Assembly (NCBI RefSeq): GCF_002934065.1
Contig: NZ_CP018049.1
Coordinates: forward strand, 184,501 to 248,500
DNA: 64,000 nt
Source of the DNA: Pseudomonas orientalis
GTDB lineage: Bacteria > Pseudomonadota > Gammaproteobacteria > Pseudomonadales > Pseudomonadaceae
Direction of reading: 5' to 3'
Part shown: positions 53,698 to 63,942 of the stretch, piece after piece
How the letters are laid out: each line of letters starts with the position of its first letter
Position numbering within the stretch: the first letter of the stretch is position 1
Program-made: the position numbers and the translations under genes
The notes under the pieces: model-generated
Told to the model about the DNA's origin: nothing
What the model saw: the letters and a program-made list of their open reading frames with translations, nothing else
Database searches by the model: none

Positions 53698-54975
53698 ATG
53701 AGCAAGACCAACGCATCCCTGATGAAACGCCGCGAAGCCGCTGTACCGCGCGGTGTTGGCCAGATTCACCCGATCTTCGCCGAATCGGCAAAGAACGCCA
53801 CCGTGACCGACGTTGAAGGTCGCGAGTTCATCGACTTCGCCGGCGGTATTGCCGTGCTCAACACCGGCCACGTGCACCCGAAAATCATCGCGGCGGTGAC
53901 CGCGCAACTGAACAAGTTGACCCACACCTGCTTCCAGGTATTGGCTTACGAGCCCTACGTGGAAGTGTGCGAAAAAGTCGCGGCCAAGGTGCCAGGTGAT
54001 TTCGCCAAGAAAACCCTGCTGGTCACCACCGGTTCCGAAGCGGTGGAAAACGCCGTGAAAATCGCCCGCGCCGCCACTGGCCGTGCTGGGGTGATCGCCT
54101 TCACCGGCGCTTACCACGGCCGCACCATGATGACCCTGGGCCTCACCGGCAAAGTCGTGCCTTACTCGGCCGGCATGGGCCTGATGCCAGGCGGTGTGTT
54201 CCGTGCGCTGTATCCGAACGAACTGCACGGTGTGAGCGACGACGACGCCATCGCCAGCATCGAGCGCATCTTCAAGAACGACGCCGAGCCGCGTGATATC
54301 GCTGCGATCATCATCGAGCCGGTGCAGGGTGAGGGCGGGTTCTACGTCGCGCCTAAATCGTTCATGAAGCGCCTGCGCGAGCTGTGCGACAAGCACGGCA
54401 TCCTGCTGATCGCCGACGAAGTGCAAACCGGTGCCGGTCGTACCGGTACCTTCTTCGCCATGGAACAGATGGGCGTTGCCGCCGACCTGACCACCTTTGC
54501 CAAATCCATCGCCGGCGGCTTCCCGTTGGCCGGTGTGTGCGGCAAGGCCGAATACATGGACGCCATCGCCCCGGGCGGCCTGGGCGGCACCTATGCCGGC
54601 AGCCCGATTGCCTGCGCCGCCGCACTGGCGGTGATGGAAGTGTTCGAAGAAGAGCACCTGCTGGACCGCTGCAAGGCTGTCGGCGAGCGCCTGGTGACCG
54701 GCCTCAAGGCCATCCAGGCCAAATACCCGGTGATCGGCGAAGTGCGTGCCCTGGGCGCGATGATCGCGGTGGAACTGTTCGAAGATGGCGACAGCCACAA
54801 ACCGAACGCCGCTGCCGTTGCATCTGTAGTGGCCAAGGCGCGTGACAAGGGCCTGATCCTGTTGTCCTGCGGTACCTACGGCAACGTGTTGCGTGTACTG
54901 GTGCCGTTGACCTCGCCGGACGAGCAATTGGACAAGGGCCTGGCAATCATTGAAGAGTGCTTTGCCGAGCTGTAA
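53698..54975 (+). CDS. gabT: 4-aminobutyrate aminotransferase GabT
   Basis: A 425-residue class-III PLP-dependent aminotransferase that converts GABA and 2-oxoglutarate to succinic semialdehyde and glutamate. Motifs: VTTGSEAVENAVKIAR (PLP phosphate site), GAYHGRT, LIADEVQTGAGRTG, and the PLP lysine in TTFAKSIAGGFPL. The start MSKTNASLMKRREAAVPRGV is the usual one. It lies 181 bases after gabD, forming the standard gabDT pair, and is followed by a REPIN. Confidence 0.96.
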   Translation: MSKTNASLMKRREAAVPRGVGQIHPIFAESAKNATVTDVEGREFIDFAGGIAVLNTGHVHPKIIAAVTAQLNKLTHTCFQVLAYEPYVEVCEKVAAKVPGDFAKKTLLVTTGSEAVENAVKIARAATGRAGVIAFTGAYHGRTMMTLGLTGKVVPYSAGMGLMPGGVFRALYPNELHGVSDDDAIASIERIFKNDAEPRDIAAIIIEPVQGEGGFYVAPKSFMKRLRELCDKHGILLIADEVQTGAGRTGTFFAMEQMGVAADLTTFAKSIAGGFPLAGVCGKAEYMDAIAPGGLGGTYAGSPIACAAALAVMEVFEEEHLLDRCKAVGERLVTGLKAIQAKYPVIGEVRALGAMIAVELFEDGDSHKPNAAAVASVVAKARDKGLILLSCGTYGNVLRVLVPLTSPDEQLDKGLAIIEECFAEL

Positions 54976-54988
54976 GCGCTGAACCCCT

Positions 54989-55077
54989 GTGGGAGGGGGC
55001 TTGCCCCCGATAGCGGTCTGTCAGTTGATGAATATACCGGCTGACACACCGCCATCGGGGGCAAGCCCCCTCCCACA
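54989..55077. repeat. REPIN, GTGGGAGG class
   Basis: Full REPIN between the converging ends of gabT and the GGDEF gene. Confidence 0.92.
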
Positions 55078-55089
55078 TTTCGAACAGTG

Positions 55090-56091
55090 TCAGGCCGCAA
55101 TCACGCGATTCTTCCCCTGACGCTTGGCCTCATACATCGCCGCATCGGCGCGGCCGAACAGTTTGTCCAGGGTTGAGTCATCTTCGCGCAGGCTGGTCAA
55201 TCCCTGGCTGACCGTCACGGTAAACGCGTGACCTTCGACACTGAAACTCAGCGCCTGGATTTCCTTGCCCAGCCGCTCGGCCACCTGCAGGGCCATCTCC
55301 GGGGCGCAGCCGGGCAGTACGGCGGCGAATTCTTCGCCACCGATACGTCCGAACAGGTCGCCACGGCGCAACACACCACGCCCGCTTTCGGCGATGCGCC
55401 GCAGCACCTGGTCGCCTTCCAGATGGCCGTAGGTGTCGTTGATGTCTTTGAAATCATCGATGTCCAGCAGCAGGAATGCCAGCGGCGTGCCCTGCGCACA
55501 GGCGCTGTCAAAGGCCTGGTTGGCGAGTTCGAAGAAGTGCCGGCGGTTGCTGCTCTGGGTCAGCACATCGGTGGTGGCCAGGCGATGCAGTTCCAGCTCC
55601 AGGTGCTTTTTTTCGGTGATGTCCTCGGCGATGCCCACGACGATCATCGGCTTGCCCGGCTCGGCCTGCTGGTTGATGTAGCACTTGTCACTGAGCCAGC
55701 GGATCTGCCCGTCGAGCGTGACGATGCGGTATTCGCGGTCTTCCACGGCGCCCTGCTCCAATACACGGGCCAGGCTGTGTTCGGCATAGTCGAGGTCTTC
55801 GGGGTGGATGCTGTTGCGCCATTCCCGATGGTCGGCCAGCAGCAAACCGGCGCTGCGGCCGAATATCCGTTCATAGGCGGGGCTGACGTACAGCACGCGA
55901 CGGGTTTCCCAATCGATGGCCCACAGTACGGCGTTCACGCTCACCAGCAGCGAGCTGAGCAGCTGCTCACGCGCACTCAGGCGCTCGACCTCACCCTGGG
56001 CATGCATCAGCGCCAACAGCGTCGACGCGGCCGCCGGGCGCGGTGGCTGGGCAGAGGACACATCAGGCGTGCAGGGCTTTTCGTGAACCAT
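55090..56091 (-). CDS. PAS-GGDEF diguanylate cyclase
   Basis: A 333-residue soluble protein. A PAS/PAC domain spans about residues 35-165 (AVLWAIDWETRRVLYVSPAY, FGRSAGLL, REYRIVTLDGQIRWLSDKCY, VVGIAEDITEKKHLE). The GGDEF domain follows with the active-site motif GGEEF and, five residues upstream, an RxxD (RRGD) inhibitory site, so it is likely an active, feedback-inhibited c-di-GMP synthase. The first ~30 residues are Pro/Ala-rich. The ligand of the PAS domain is not known. It stands alone. Confidence 0.9.
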   Translation of the reverse strand: MVHEKPCTPDVSSAQPPRPAAASTLLALMHAQGEVERLSAREQLLSSLLVSVNAVLWAIDWETRRVLYVSPAYERIFGRSAGLLLADHREWRNSIHPEDLDYAEHSLARVLEQGAVEDREYRIVTLDGQIRWLSDKCYINQQAEPGKPMIVVGIAEDITEKKHLELELHRLATTDVLTQSSNRRHFFELANQAFDSACAQGTPLAFLLLDIDDFKDINDTYGHLEGDQVLRRIAESGRGVLRRGDLFGRIGGEEFAAVLPGCAPEMALQVAERLGKEIQALSFSVEGHAFTVTVSQGLTSLREDDSTLDKLFGRADAAMYEAKRQGKNRVIAA

Positions 56092-56250
56092 CGGAACAAC
56101 TCTCTCTGGGCGCGCCGCAGGATGGAACAGCGGTCACTACAAGCGGTCACCATGATGGCGAAGTGTTCTTTGAGAGAGGGGAATTGCGGTGAAGTTCCGT
56201 GATCGGGCTCGATTGGCGGTGCCCGGAAAATGGCGTCAGAAAGCCAATGT

Positions 56251-56272
56251 GCGGGAGGGCGAGCCCTCCCGC
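56251..56272. terminator. Hairpin at the 3' end of desA
   Basis: GCGGGAGGGC-GA-GCCCTCCCGC is a perfect 10-bp inverted repeat just after desA. It lacks a T-run, so it may be a weak terminator or RNA-stabilising hairpin. Confidence 0.5.
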
Positions 56273-56279
56273 CGTCGCG

Positions 56280-57464
56280 TCAGACCCCTGCAGGGCGCAA
56301 TGAATAGGTCTTCAATTGGTGGGCAAAATCGCGCAGGGATTGGATACCGCTGGCCTCGGCTTCGTGTACCCATTCCTTGATCGCCGCGAGCATGTCGTGG
56401 CCGTTGGTGCTGGTCTTGAGCCAGATCTGCTGCAGCGCCAGACGCTTCTCGTAGATCACGCTCAGTGCCTGGCTGTGCTCCAGCATGCTTTGAATGCGCA
56501 CATGGTGGCGATCGCTCAGCAGGCTGGTTTCCCGCGACAACAGGCGCTTGGCGCGGTGGAACTGGTGGCGGACCGAGTGATCGACTTTCTCCAGCTCCTG
56601 CTTGACCAGCGGGCCGATGACCAATTTGCGGTATTGGGCCATGATCTGGAAGCGGTTGTTGAGGATCGCCATGGCGGTGTCCATGTCCAGGTGGCCCTTG
56701 CCTTCGACGCGGTGGGCGATCGGTGCGACGCGCTGCACCTTGGCCAGGCGCAGGAAGCTGAACACCTTGATCCAGGCCCAGCCCAGGTCGAACTCCCATT
56801 TCTTGACCGACAACTTGGCCGAGTTGGGGTAGGTGTGATGGTTGTTGTGCAACTCTTCACCGCCCACGATGATGCCCCACGGCACCAGGTTGGTGGCCGC
56901 ATCGCGGCATTCGAAGTTGCGATAGCCCACGGCATGGCCTAGGCCGTTGATCACGCCGGCGGCCCAGAACGGGATCCACATCATCTGGATCGCCCAGATG
57001 GTGATGCCGATGGTGCCGAACAGCAGCAGGTCGATCACGCCCATGAGCGCCACGCCCAGCAACGGGAAGCGCGTGTAGAGGTTGCGTTCGATCCAGTCGT
57101 CCGGGCAGTTCTTGCCGTAGATGCGCAGGGTCTCGGGGTTTTCCGCCTCGGCGCGGTACAGCTCGGCGCCTTTGCGCAGCACGGTGGACAGGCCCTTGAT
57201 CACCGGGCTGTGGGGGTCATCGACGGTTTCGCATTTGGCGTGGTGCTTGCGGTGGATAGCGGTCCACTCGCGGGTGTTCTGCGCCGTGGTCAGCCACAGC
57301 CAGAAGCGGAAGAAGTGTTTTAGGCCGGCATTGAGCTCGAGCGAGCGATGGGCTGAATAACGGTGCAGATAGACCGTGACCCCAATAATGGTCACGTGGG
57401 TCATCAACAGCGTGACTGCCACCAGTTGCCAGGCTGACAGGTCAAGAAAACCGTTGTACCACAT
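56280..57464 (-). CDS. desA: Delta-9 acyl-lipid fatty acid desaturase DesA
   Basis: A 394-residue membrane desaturase that introduces a double bond in acyl chains of phospholipids. The three histidine boxes are HRYSAH, HRKHH and HNNHH (in GGEELHNNHHTYP). Hydrophobic segments lie at about 10-35, 130-165 and further. ATG 57464 (MWYNGFLDLSAWQ) gives the usual length of the Pseudomonas enzyme; a start 39 bases upstream would add residues without family match. It is divergent from the pipA-like gene, as in PA0286-PA0285 of P. aeruginosa. Confidence 0.93.
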   Translation of the reverse strand: MWYNGFLDLSAWQLVAVTLLMTHVTIIGVTVYLHRYSAHRSLELNAGLKHFFRFWLWLTTAQNTREWTAIHRKHHAKCETVDDPHSPVIKGLSTVLRKGAELYRAEAENPETLRIYGKNCPDDWIERNLYTRFPLLGVALMGVIDLLLFGTIGITIWAIQMMWIPFWAAGVINGLGHAVGYRNFECRDAATNLVPWGIIVGGEELHNNHHTYPNSAKLSVKKWEFDLGWAWIKVFSFLRLAKVQRVAPIAHRVEGKGHLDMDTAMAILNNRFQIMAQYRKLVIGPLVKQELEKVDHSVRHQFHRAKRLLSRETSLLSDRHHVRIQSMLEHSQALSVIYEKRLALQQIWLKTSTNGHDMLAAIKEWVHEAEASGIQSLRDFAHQLKTYSLRPAGV

Positions 57465-57629
57465 AGGCTGTATGGCCCTCAGATAAAGAAAAGAACAGCT
57501 CACGCATTATCACTAAGCCTACAGAGAAAACCAGCCGCTCTTTCAGATAGGAGTGACTGGATGTTTCTTATTCTATAATCCTCAGCCTTCGTAGGGCGAT
57601 TCTGTTTTTTGGTAAGGATTACTGACCAT

Positions 57630-59543
57630 ATGCTGTTTACATACCGAGGAGCCCTACGTGCGGGGCTGGTATACCTGCTGATTTCCATTGTATGGCTCAG
57701 GCTCAGCCACCACTTATTGATCAACTTTATCGATGAACCCCAGGCGTTGGCGCATTGGCTGCAACTGCGCGGCTATGTCTGGGTGGGCCTGAGCGCGCTG
57801 GCTATCTACCTGATGGGCGTGCGTTTCGCCCGTGTCCACCAGCTGCAACAACCCCTGAAAGAAAACCATGAGCGCCTGCAACAGGCCGCTGCGGTGTTTG
57901 ATTGCACCCGTGAAGGGGTGCTGGTCACCGATGCCCGAGGCCTGATCGTGCACGTCAATCGTGCGTTCATGGAGATCACCGGCTACCGGCGCGAAGACGT
58001 CATGGGCAAGCCCCCCAGCCTGTTCAAGTCCGGGCGCCATTCGTCGAATTTTTATCGGCAGATGTTCCAGACCCTCGAGCGCAGCGGTGAATGGAGCGGC
58101 GAAATCTGGAACCGACGCCAAAGCGGAGAAATTTACCCACAGTGGCAAACCATCCGCGTCATCCGCGATGAGCAAGGCCGCATCAGCCACTATGTCGCGG
58201 TGTTCTCGGACATCAGCGCCATCAAGGACTCCGAACACGAACTGGCGCACCTGGCTCATCACGACCCGCTCACCGACTTGCCCAACCGCTTGCTGTTCAC
58301 CGATCGCGCCGAGCAGGCCCTGGCCTCGGCGCAAGTGCACAAACGTGGCTGTGCACTGTTGCTGCTCGACCTGGACCACTTCAAGATCATCAATGACAGC
58401 CTGGGCCACAATGTGGGCGATCAACTGCTCAAGCTGGTGGCCGAGCGTCTGAAGGGGCTGTTCAGGCCCGGGGTGACCCTGGCGCGCCTGGGCGGCGACG
58501 AGTTCGCGGTGTTGGTGGAGAGTTGTCCACAGGTGATGCAGGCGGCTGCCATGGCGCAGCGCATGCTCGATGCCATGAAGGAACCGTTTGTGTTTGACGG
58601 CAACCAGCTGTTTATCAGCGCCAGCATCGGCATCAGTCTGTTCCCCAGCGATGCGCTGAGCGCCGAGCAATTGTTGCGCAACGCCGACTCGGCGCTGTTC
58701 AAGGCCAAGCACGCGGGCCGTGAAGGCTACGCCCTGTACACCGAGGAGCTGACGGCTCACGCGCAGAATCGGGTGGAAATCGCCAGCGAACTGCGCCGCG
58801 CCCTCGACCAGCAGGAACTGCGCGTCTATTACCAGCCGGTGCACGGCCTGCAGGACAGCCGCCTGATCGGCGTCGAAGCACTGGTGCGCTGGCAGCACCC
58901 GGAACGCGGCCTGGTGCCGCCGGGCGAGTTCATCCCCATCGCCGAGCGCACCGGGTTGATCGCCGACATCGATGCCTGGGTGATGAACCAAGCCTGCCGC
59001 CAGATGTGCCAATGGCTGGCGGACGGCGCGCCGTTGGGTTTTATCGCCGTCAACGTGTCCAGCCGGCTGTTTGCCCGGCGCGAACTCTACGAACACGTGG
59101 GCCAGGTGCTTCACGATACGGGACTGGACCCGGCCTTCCTTGAGCTGGAAGTCACCGAAAGCGCGGTGATGGACGACCCGGAAGTGGCCCTTGAACAGCT
59201 GCACCGCCTGCGCGAGCTGGGATTGCGCCTGGCCATCGACGACTTCGGCACCGGCTATTCCTCGCTGCTGCGCCTCAAGCGCTTGCCGGTGCAGAAACTC
59301 AAGATCGATCAGGGCTTTGTCGCAGGCCTCCCGTGGGATGAAGACGACGCCGCCATCGTGCGCGTGGTCATCGCCCTGGCGAAAAGCATGGGCATGCAGG
59401 TGCATGCCGAAGGGATCGAGCAGGTGGAGCAGGCCCGCTTCCTGCTGGACCAGGAATGCGACATGGGGCAGGGGTACTGGTTTGGCAAGCCGGTGCCGGC
59501 CGATGAGATCAATTGGGCACGAGCACCCGCCATCCGGGCTTGA
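57630..59543 (+). CDS. pipA: PAS-GGDEF-EAL phosphodiesterase, PipA-like
   Basis: A 637-residue membrane protein with two hydrophobic helices (about 9-30 and 46-65), a PAS domain (AAAVFDCTREGVLVTDARGL onward), GGDEF (RLGGDEF, without an RxxD inhibitory site) and EAL (GVEALVRW, VTESAVMDD, DDFGTGYSS, KIDQGFV). The EAL residues for catalysis are present, so c-di-GMP hydrolysis is likely. ATG 57630 is preferred to a TTG 21 bases earlier. Place between desA and oscA/sbp matches PA0285 (PipA) of P. aeruginosa. It is followed by a REPIN. Confidence 0.88.
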   Translation: MLFTYRGALRAGLVYLLISIVWLRLSHHLLINFIDEPQALAHWLQLRGYVWVGLSALAIYLMGVRFARVHQLQQPLKENHERLQQAAAVFDCTREGVLVTDARGLIVHVNRAFMEITGYRREDVMGKPPSLFKSGRHSSNFYRQMFQTLERSGEWSGEIWNRRQSGEIYPQWQTIRVIRDEQGRISHYVAVFSDISAIKDSEHELAHLAHHDPLTDLPNRLLFTDRAEQALASAQVHKRGCALLLLDLDHFKIINDSLGHNVGDQLLKLVAERLKGLFRPGVTLARLGGDEFAVLVESCPQVMQAAAMAQRMLDAMKEPFVFDGNQLFISASIGISLFPSDALSAEQLLRNADSALFKAKHAGREGYALYTEELTAHAQNRVEIASELRRALDQQELRVYYQPVHGLQDSRLIGVEALVRWQHPERGLVPPGEFIPIAERTGLIADIDAWVMNQACRQMCQWLADGAPLGFIAVNVSSRLFARRELYEHVGQVLHDTGLDPAFLELEVTESAVMDDPEVALEQLHRLRELGLRLAIDDFGTGYSSLLRLKRLPVQKLKIDQGFVAGLPWDEDDAAIVRVVIALAKSMGMQVHAEGIEQVEQARFLLDQECDMGQGYWFGKPVPADEINWARAPAIRA

Positions 59544-59557
59544 AATGCAGTCCAAAT

Positions 59558-59645
59558 GTGGGAGGGGGCTTGCCCCCGATGGCAGTGTGTCAGCCAAGAG
59601 TGACTGACCTGACACACCGCTATCGGGGGCAAGCCCCCTCCCACA
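59558..59645. repeat. REPIN, GTGGGAGG class
   Basis: Full REPIN just after the pipA-like gene. Confidence 0.92.
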
Positions 59646-59738
59646 TTGGAACTGCACAAGGCTTTATTTCAGTGCTGTGGTTCAAAACCCAAGTGTAACC
59701 CCACGCCCCAGCAGAAAATTCTTTCTGGTTATATAAAC

Positions 59739-59763
59739 ATTCTTAAATAGTATTTTTAAGAAT
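59739..59763. promoter_or_regulatory. Perfect inverted repeat in the oscA promoter region
   Basis: ATTCTTAAA-TAGTATT-TTTAAGAAT is a perfect 9-bp inverted repeat in an AT-rich stretch about 80 bases before oscA. Such a site fits a LysR-type or similar regulator; CysB is the natural candidate for a sulfate-uptake operon, but its sites are degenerate, so this is inference. Confidence 0.5.
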
Positions 59764-59843
59764 ATCCCCGCTTATCTACTATCGCTCTCACGCCGCAAGC
59801 AGTGCCGCCACTGCCAGGCACTATTCATTTCAGGAGCGAGACC

Positions 59844-60026
59844 ATGAGCGCATCTCTACGTAGCGTCGACGGCCAGGACGAAGCAGCCATTTTGCGTGAG
59901 ATCCAGAGCGCCCTGCGCGATCTGCGGTTTGGCGCGGTGGAAATCACCGTACACAACGCTCAAGTGGTACAGATCGAACGCAAGGAAAAATTCCGCCTGC
60001 AGAACCCGGGTAACAAACCGAGCTGA
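59844..60026 (+). CDS. oscA: Sulfur-starvation small protein OscA (DUF2292)
   Basis: A 60-residue protein (MSASLRSVDGQDEAAILREI, then ALRDLRFGAVEITVHNAQVV and QIERKEKFRL) of the DUF2292/YezD family. In Pseudomonas the gene lies directly before sbp (PA0284) and has been linked to use of organosulfur compounds and to sulfur starvation under chromate stress. CAGGAGCGAG precedes ATG 59844. It is 66 bases before sbp and probably co-transcribed. Its biochemical role is not established. Confidence 0.88.
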   Translation: MSASLRSVDGQDEAAILREIQSALRDLRFGAVEITVHNAQVVQIERKEKFRLQNPGNKPS

Positions 60027-60092
60027 GCAGCAACGGCGATAGACCCGCAATTATAAAAAAAAGCCAACACTCAAGAATTTTCAGGAGCTTCT

Positions 60093-61103
60093 ATGTCGTC
60101 GATTCGCCGTTACGCCCTGGCCGCGCTGGCCAGTGCCGTGTTTGCCGGTTCCGCCGTTGCCAAGGACTACGAGTTGCTCAACGTCTCGTACGACCCCACC
60201 CGTGAGCTGTACCAGGACTACAACGCTGAGTTCACCAGCTTCTGGAAACAGTCCCACCCGGGCGACAACGTCAAGATCCAGCAATCCCACGGTGGTTCGG
60301 GCAAGCAAGGCCGCGCGGTGATCGACGGCCTGCGCGCCGACGTGGTAACCCTGGCCCTGGCCGGCGACATCGACGAAATCGCCAAGCTGGGCAAGACTCT
60401 GCCGGAAAACTGGCAAACCCGCCTGCCGGACGCCAGCACCCCGTACACCTCGACCATCGTGTTCCTGGTGCGCAAGGGCAACCCCAAAGGCATCAAGGAC
60501 TGGGGCGACCTGATCAAGAAAGACGTGTCGGTGATTACGCCTAACCCGAAAACCTCCGGCGGTGCGCGCTGGAACTTCCTCGCCGCCTGGGCCTATGGCC
60601 TGAAGACCGGCGGCAGCGAAGCCAAGGCCCAGGAATACGTTAAAGAGCTGTTCAAGCACGTGCCGATCCTCGACACCGGCGCACGCGGTTCCACCATCAC
60701 CTTCGTCAACAACGGTCAGGGCGACGTGCTGCTGGCCTGGGAAAACGAAGCGTTCCTGGCGCTCAAGGAAGACGGCGGCGCCGACAAGTTCGACATCGTC
60801 GTGCCGTCCCTGTCGATCCTCGCGGAGCCGCCGGTGGCCGTGGTCGACAAGAACGCCGAGAAAAAGGGCAATACCGAGATCGCGACTGAATACCTCAAGC
60901 ACCTGTACAGCCCGGCGGGCCAGGAGATTGCGGCGAAAAACTTCTACCGCCCACGCGATGCGAAAGTTGCCGCCAAATACGCCCAACAGTTCCCTGAACT
61001 GGACCTGGTCACCATCGACAAAGACTTCGGCGGCTGGAAAACTGCCCAACCGAAATTCTTTAACGACGGTGGCGTGTTCGACCAGATCTACACGGCGCAA
61101 TAA
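60093..61103 (+). CDS. sbp: Periplasmic sulfate-binding protein Sbp
   Basis: A 336-residue binding protein of the sulfate/thiosulfate ABC transporter. The signal peptide [20 protein letters not shown] ends at VAK; the mature part has the family motifs [57 protein letters not shown] and FYRPRD. CAGGAG lies before the ATG. It is separated from the permease genes only by a REP pair. Confidence 0.96.
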   Translation: MSSIRRYALAALASAVFAGSAVAKDYELLNVSYDPTRELYQDYNAEFTSFWKQSHPGDNVKIQQSHGGSGKQGRAVIDGLRADVVTLALAGDIDEIAKLGKTLPENWQTRLPDASTPYTSTIVFLVRKGNPKGIKDWGDLIKKDVSVITPNPKTSGGARWNFLAAWAYGLKTGGSEAKAQEYVKELFKHVPILDTGARGSTITFVNNGQGDVLLAWENEAFLALKEDGGADKFDIVVPSLSILAEPPVAVVDKNAEKKGNTEIATEYLKHLYSPAGQEIAAKNFYRPRDAKVAAKYAQQFPELDLVTIDKDFGGWKTAQPKFFNDGGVFDQIYTAQ

Positions 61104-61114
61104 ACCAAAGTACC

Positions 61115-61214
61115 TGTAGGAGCGAGCTTGCTCGCGAAGGTCGTCAACGATAACGCGTACATTCTGAATGAGCGCGGTGCCCTTGATTCTTTCGCGAGCA
61201 AGCTCGCTCCTACA
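61115..61214. repeat. REP pair of the GAGCGAGCTTGCTCGC class
   Basis: TGTAGGAGCGAGCTTGCTCGCGAA on the left and its complement on the right enclose a ~55-base spacer between sbp and cysT. It may limit read-through and keep the binding protein transcript more abundant than the permease transcript, by analogy with other transport operons. Confidence 0.9.
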
Positions 61215-61244
61215 ATGGTTTCTACCCTTTAACCAAGGACTCTT

Positions 61245-62063
61245 ATGTCGCGTCGTATTTCCCCCGTCATACCCGGCTTCGGGCTGACGCTGGGCTACAC
61301 CGTGGTGTACCTCAGCCTGATCGTACTCATCCCCCTGGCGGCGATGTTTGTGCACGCCGCTCAACTCACCTGGGATCAGTTCTGGGCCATCATCTCCGCA
61401 CCCCGCGTGTTGGCGGCGTTGAAATTGAGCTTCAGCACCGCCTTGTACGCCGCGCTGATCAACGGCGTGATCGGCACCCTGCTGGCCTGGGTGCTGGTGC
61501 GCTACACCTTCCCCGGCCGCAAGGTCATCGATGCGATGATCGACCTGCCGTTCGCCTTGCCCACCGCCGTGGCCGGTATCGCGCTGACCGCGCTGTATGC
61601 GCCCAACGGCCTGGTGGGCCAGTTCGCCGCCGACCTGGGCTTCAAGATCGCCTATACGCCGCTGGGTATCACCCTGGCGCTGACCTTCGTGACCTTGCCG
61701 TTCGTGGTGCGCACGGTGCAGCCGGTACTGGCCGATATCCCCCGGGAAGTCGAAGAAGCCGCCGCCTGCCTGGGCGCCAGGCCATTGCAAGTGTTCCGCC
61801 ATATCCTCGTGCCGGCCCTGTTGCCGGCCTGGCTGACCGGTTTCGCGCTGGCGTTCGCGCGGGGCGTCGGTGAGTACGGCTCGGTAATTTTCATCGCCGG
61901 CAACATGCCGATGAAAACCGAAATCCTGCCGTTGCTGATCATGGTCAAGCTCGACCAGTACGACTACCGTGGCGCCACCTCTATCGGGGTGCTGATGCTG
62001 GTGGTTTCCTTTGTCCTGCTGCTGCTGATCAACTTGTTGCAGCGGCGCATCGAACGTCCATAA
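61245..62063 (+). CDS. cysT: Sulfate ABC transporter permease CysT (CysU)
   Basis: A 272-residue inner-membrane permease with six hydrophobic segments and the EAA loop ([20 protein letters not shown]) that contacts the ATPase. The start [20 protein letters not shown] follows AAGGACTC. cysW begins 13 bases after its stop. It forms the channel with CysW. Confidence 0.95.
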   Translation: MSRRISPVIPGFGLTLGYTVVYLSLIVLIPLAAMFVHAAQLTWDQFWAIISAPRVLAALKLSFSTALYAALINGVIGTLLAWVLVRYTFPGRKVIDAMIDLPFALPTAVAGIALTALYAPNGLVGQFAADLGFKIAYTPLGITLALTFVTLPFVVRTVQPVLADIPREVEEAAACLGARPLQVFRHILVPALLPAWLTGFALAFARGVGEYGSVIFIAGNMPMKTEILPLLIMVKLDQYDYRGATSIGVLMLVVSFVLLLLINLLQRRIERP

Positions 62064-62076
62064 GGAGGCGCGGAAC

Positions 62077-62949
62077 ATGTCCCAATCGTCTATATCCGCC
62101 GCGTCCTCGGCCAACGCCGCCCGGCGTGGCAGCGCGACCTCGCGACGCGTCCTGATCGGCCTTGGCTGGCTGGTGTTTGCCCTGTTCCTGCTGCTGCCGC
62201 TGCTGATCGTGGTGTCCCAGGGCCTGAAGAACGGCCTCGGCGCGTTCTTCACCGCGATCCTTGAACCGGATGCGCTGTCGGCGCTGAAACTCACGGTGAT
62301 CGCTGTGGTGATCTCGGTGCCGCTCAACCTGGTGTTTGGCGTCAGCGCCGCGTGGTGCGTGAGCAAATATTCATTCCGTGGCAAAAGCATCCTGGTGACG
62401 CTGATCGACTTGCCGTTCTCGGTGTCCCCGGTGATCGCAGGCCTGGTCTACGTGCTGATGTTCGGCGCCCAGGGCTTCTTCGGCCCCTGGTTGCAGGACC
62501 ATGACATCCAGATTGTGTTCGCCTTGCCCGGCATCGTGCTGGCGACCATCTTCGTCACCGTGCCGTTCGTGGCCCGTGAGCTGATCCCGCTGATGCAGGA
62601 GCAGGGCACCCAGGAAGAAGAAGCCGCGCGCCTGCTCGGTGCCAACGGCTGGCAGATGTTCTGGCATGTCACCGTCCCGAACATCAAGTGGGGCCTGATC
62701 TACGGCGTGGTGCTCTGCACGGCGCGGGCCATGGGGGAGTTCGGCGCGGTGTCGGTGGTGTCCGGCCATATCCGCGGCGTGACCAACACCCTGCCGCTGC
62801 ATGTCGAGATTCTCTACAACGAATACAACCACGTCGCCGCCTTCGCGGTGGCCAGCCTGTTGCTGATCCTGGCGCTCTTCATCCTGCTGCTCAAGCAGTG
62901 GAGCGAGAACCGAATCAACCGCCTGCGCAACAGCGCCGGTGAGGAATAA
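62077..62949 (+). CDS. cysW: Sulfate ABC transporter permease CysW
   Basis: A 290-residue permease, partner of CysT. It has an Ala/Ser-rich N-terminal tail of about 25 residues, six membrane segments and the EAA loop ([20 protein letters not shown]). The segment [19 protein letters not shown] and the ending [20 protein letters not shown] are typical of CysW. AAGGAGG lies before the ATG. Confidence 0.95.
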   Translation: MSQSSISAASSANAARRGSATSRRVLIGLGWLVFALFLLLPLLIVVSQGLKNGLGAFFTAILEPDALSALKLTVIAVVISVPLNLVFGVSAAWCVSKYSFRGKSILVTLIDLPFSVSPVIAGLVYVLMFGAQGFFGPWLQDHDIQIVFALPGIVLATIFVTVPFVARELIPLMQEQGTQEEEAARLLGANGWQMFWHVTVPNIKWGLIYGVVLCTARAMGEFGAVSVVSGHIRGVTNTLPLHVEILYNEYNHVAAFAVASLLLILALFILLLKQWSENRINRLRNSAGEE

Positions 62950-62952
62950 GTC

Positions 62953-63933
62953 ATGTCGATCGAAGTCCGTAATGTCAGCAAGAACTTCAACGCCTTCAAG
63001 GCCCTGGACAGCATCAACCTGGATATCCAGAGTGGCGAGTTGGTGGCGTTGCTGGGCCCGTCCGGCTGCGGCAAGACCACCTTGCTGCGCATCATTGCAG
63101 GCCTGGAAACCCCGGACGCCGGCAGCATCGTGTTCCACGGCGAGGACGTCTCCGGTCACGATGTGCGTGATCGCAATGTGGGCTTTGTGTTCCAGCACTA
63201 CGCACTGTTCCGCCACATGACCGTGTTTGACAACGTCGCTTTCGGCCTGCGCATGAAGCCGAAAAACCAGCGCCCGACGGAAAGCCAGATCGCGAGCAAG
63301 GTTCACGAGTTGCTGAACATGGTGCAGCTCGACTGGCTGTCTGACCGCTACCCGGAACAACTCTCCGGCGGCCAGCGCCAGCGTATCGCCCTGGCCCGCG
63401 CCCTGGCGGTGGAGCCCAAGGTGCTGCTGCTGGACGAACCCTTCGGCGCCCTCGATGCCAAGGTGCGCAAAGAGCTGCGCCGCTGGCTGGCGCGCCTGCA
63501 TGAAGATATCAACCTGACCTCGGTGTTCGTGACCCACGACCAGGAAGAGGCCATGGAAGTCGCCGACCGTATCGTGGTGATGAACAAGGGCGTGATCGAG
63601 CAGATCGGCTCGCCGGGCGACGTCTACGAAAACCCGGCCAGCGACTTTGTGTACCACTTCCTGGGCGACTCCAACCGCTTGCATCTGGGCGAGGACAAAC
63701 ACCTGCTGTTCCGCCCGCACGAGGTGTCGCTGTCACGGCATGAGCTTGAAGATCACCACGCAGCTGAGGTGCGGGACATCCGGCCGCTGGGCGCGACTAC
63801 TCGCGTGACCCTCAAGGTAGAAGGCCAGCCCGAGCTGATCGAAGCCGAAGTGGTGAAGGACCACGACAGCCTGACCGGCCTGACCCGTGGCGAAACCCTG
63901 TTCTTCAAACCCAAGGTCTGGCAAAAAGCCTGA
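62953..63933 (+). CDS. cysA: Sulfate ABC transporter ATP-binding protein CysA
   Basis: A 326-residue ATPase: Walker [10 protein letters not shown] (about residue 36), Q-loop FQHYALF, signature [15 protein letters not shown], Walker [13 protein letters not shown] and switch FVTHDQEEA, then a C-terminal regulatory domain ([15 protein letters not shown]...[19 protein letters not shown]). It starts 4 bases after cysW. It is slightly shorter than enteric CysA. It powers sulfate and thiosulfate uptake, and ends the operon before a REPIN arm. Confidence 0.96.
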   Translation: MSIEVRNVSKNFNAFKALDSINLDIQSGELVALLGPSGCGKTTLLRIIAGLETPDAGSIVFHGEDVSGHDVRDRNVGFVFQHYALFRHMTVFDNVAFGLRMKPKNQRPTESQIASKVHELLNMVQLDWLSDRYPEQLSGGQRQRIALARALAVEPKVLLLDEPFGALDAKVRKELRRWLARLHEDINLTSVFVTHDQEEAMEVADRIVVMNKGVIEQIGSPGDVYENPASDFVYHFLGDSNRLHLGEDKHLLFRPHEVSLSRHELEDHHAAEVRDIRPLGATTRVTLKVEGQPELIEAEVVKDHDSLTGLTRGETLFFKPKVWQKA

Positions 63934-63942
63934 GCTACCAAT

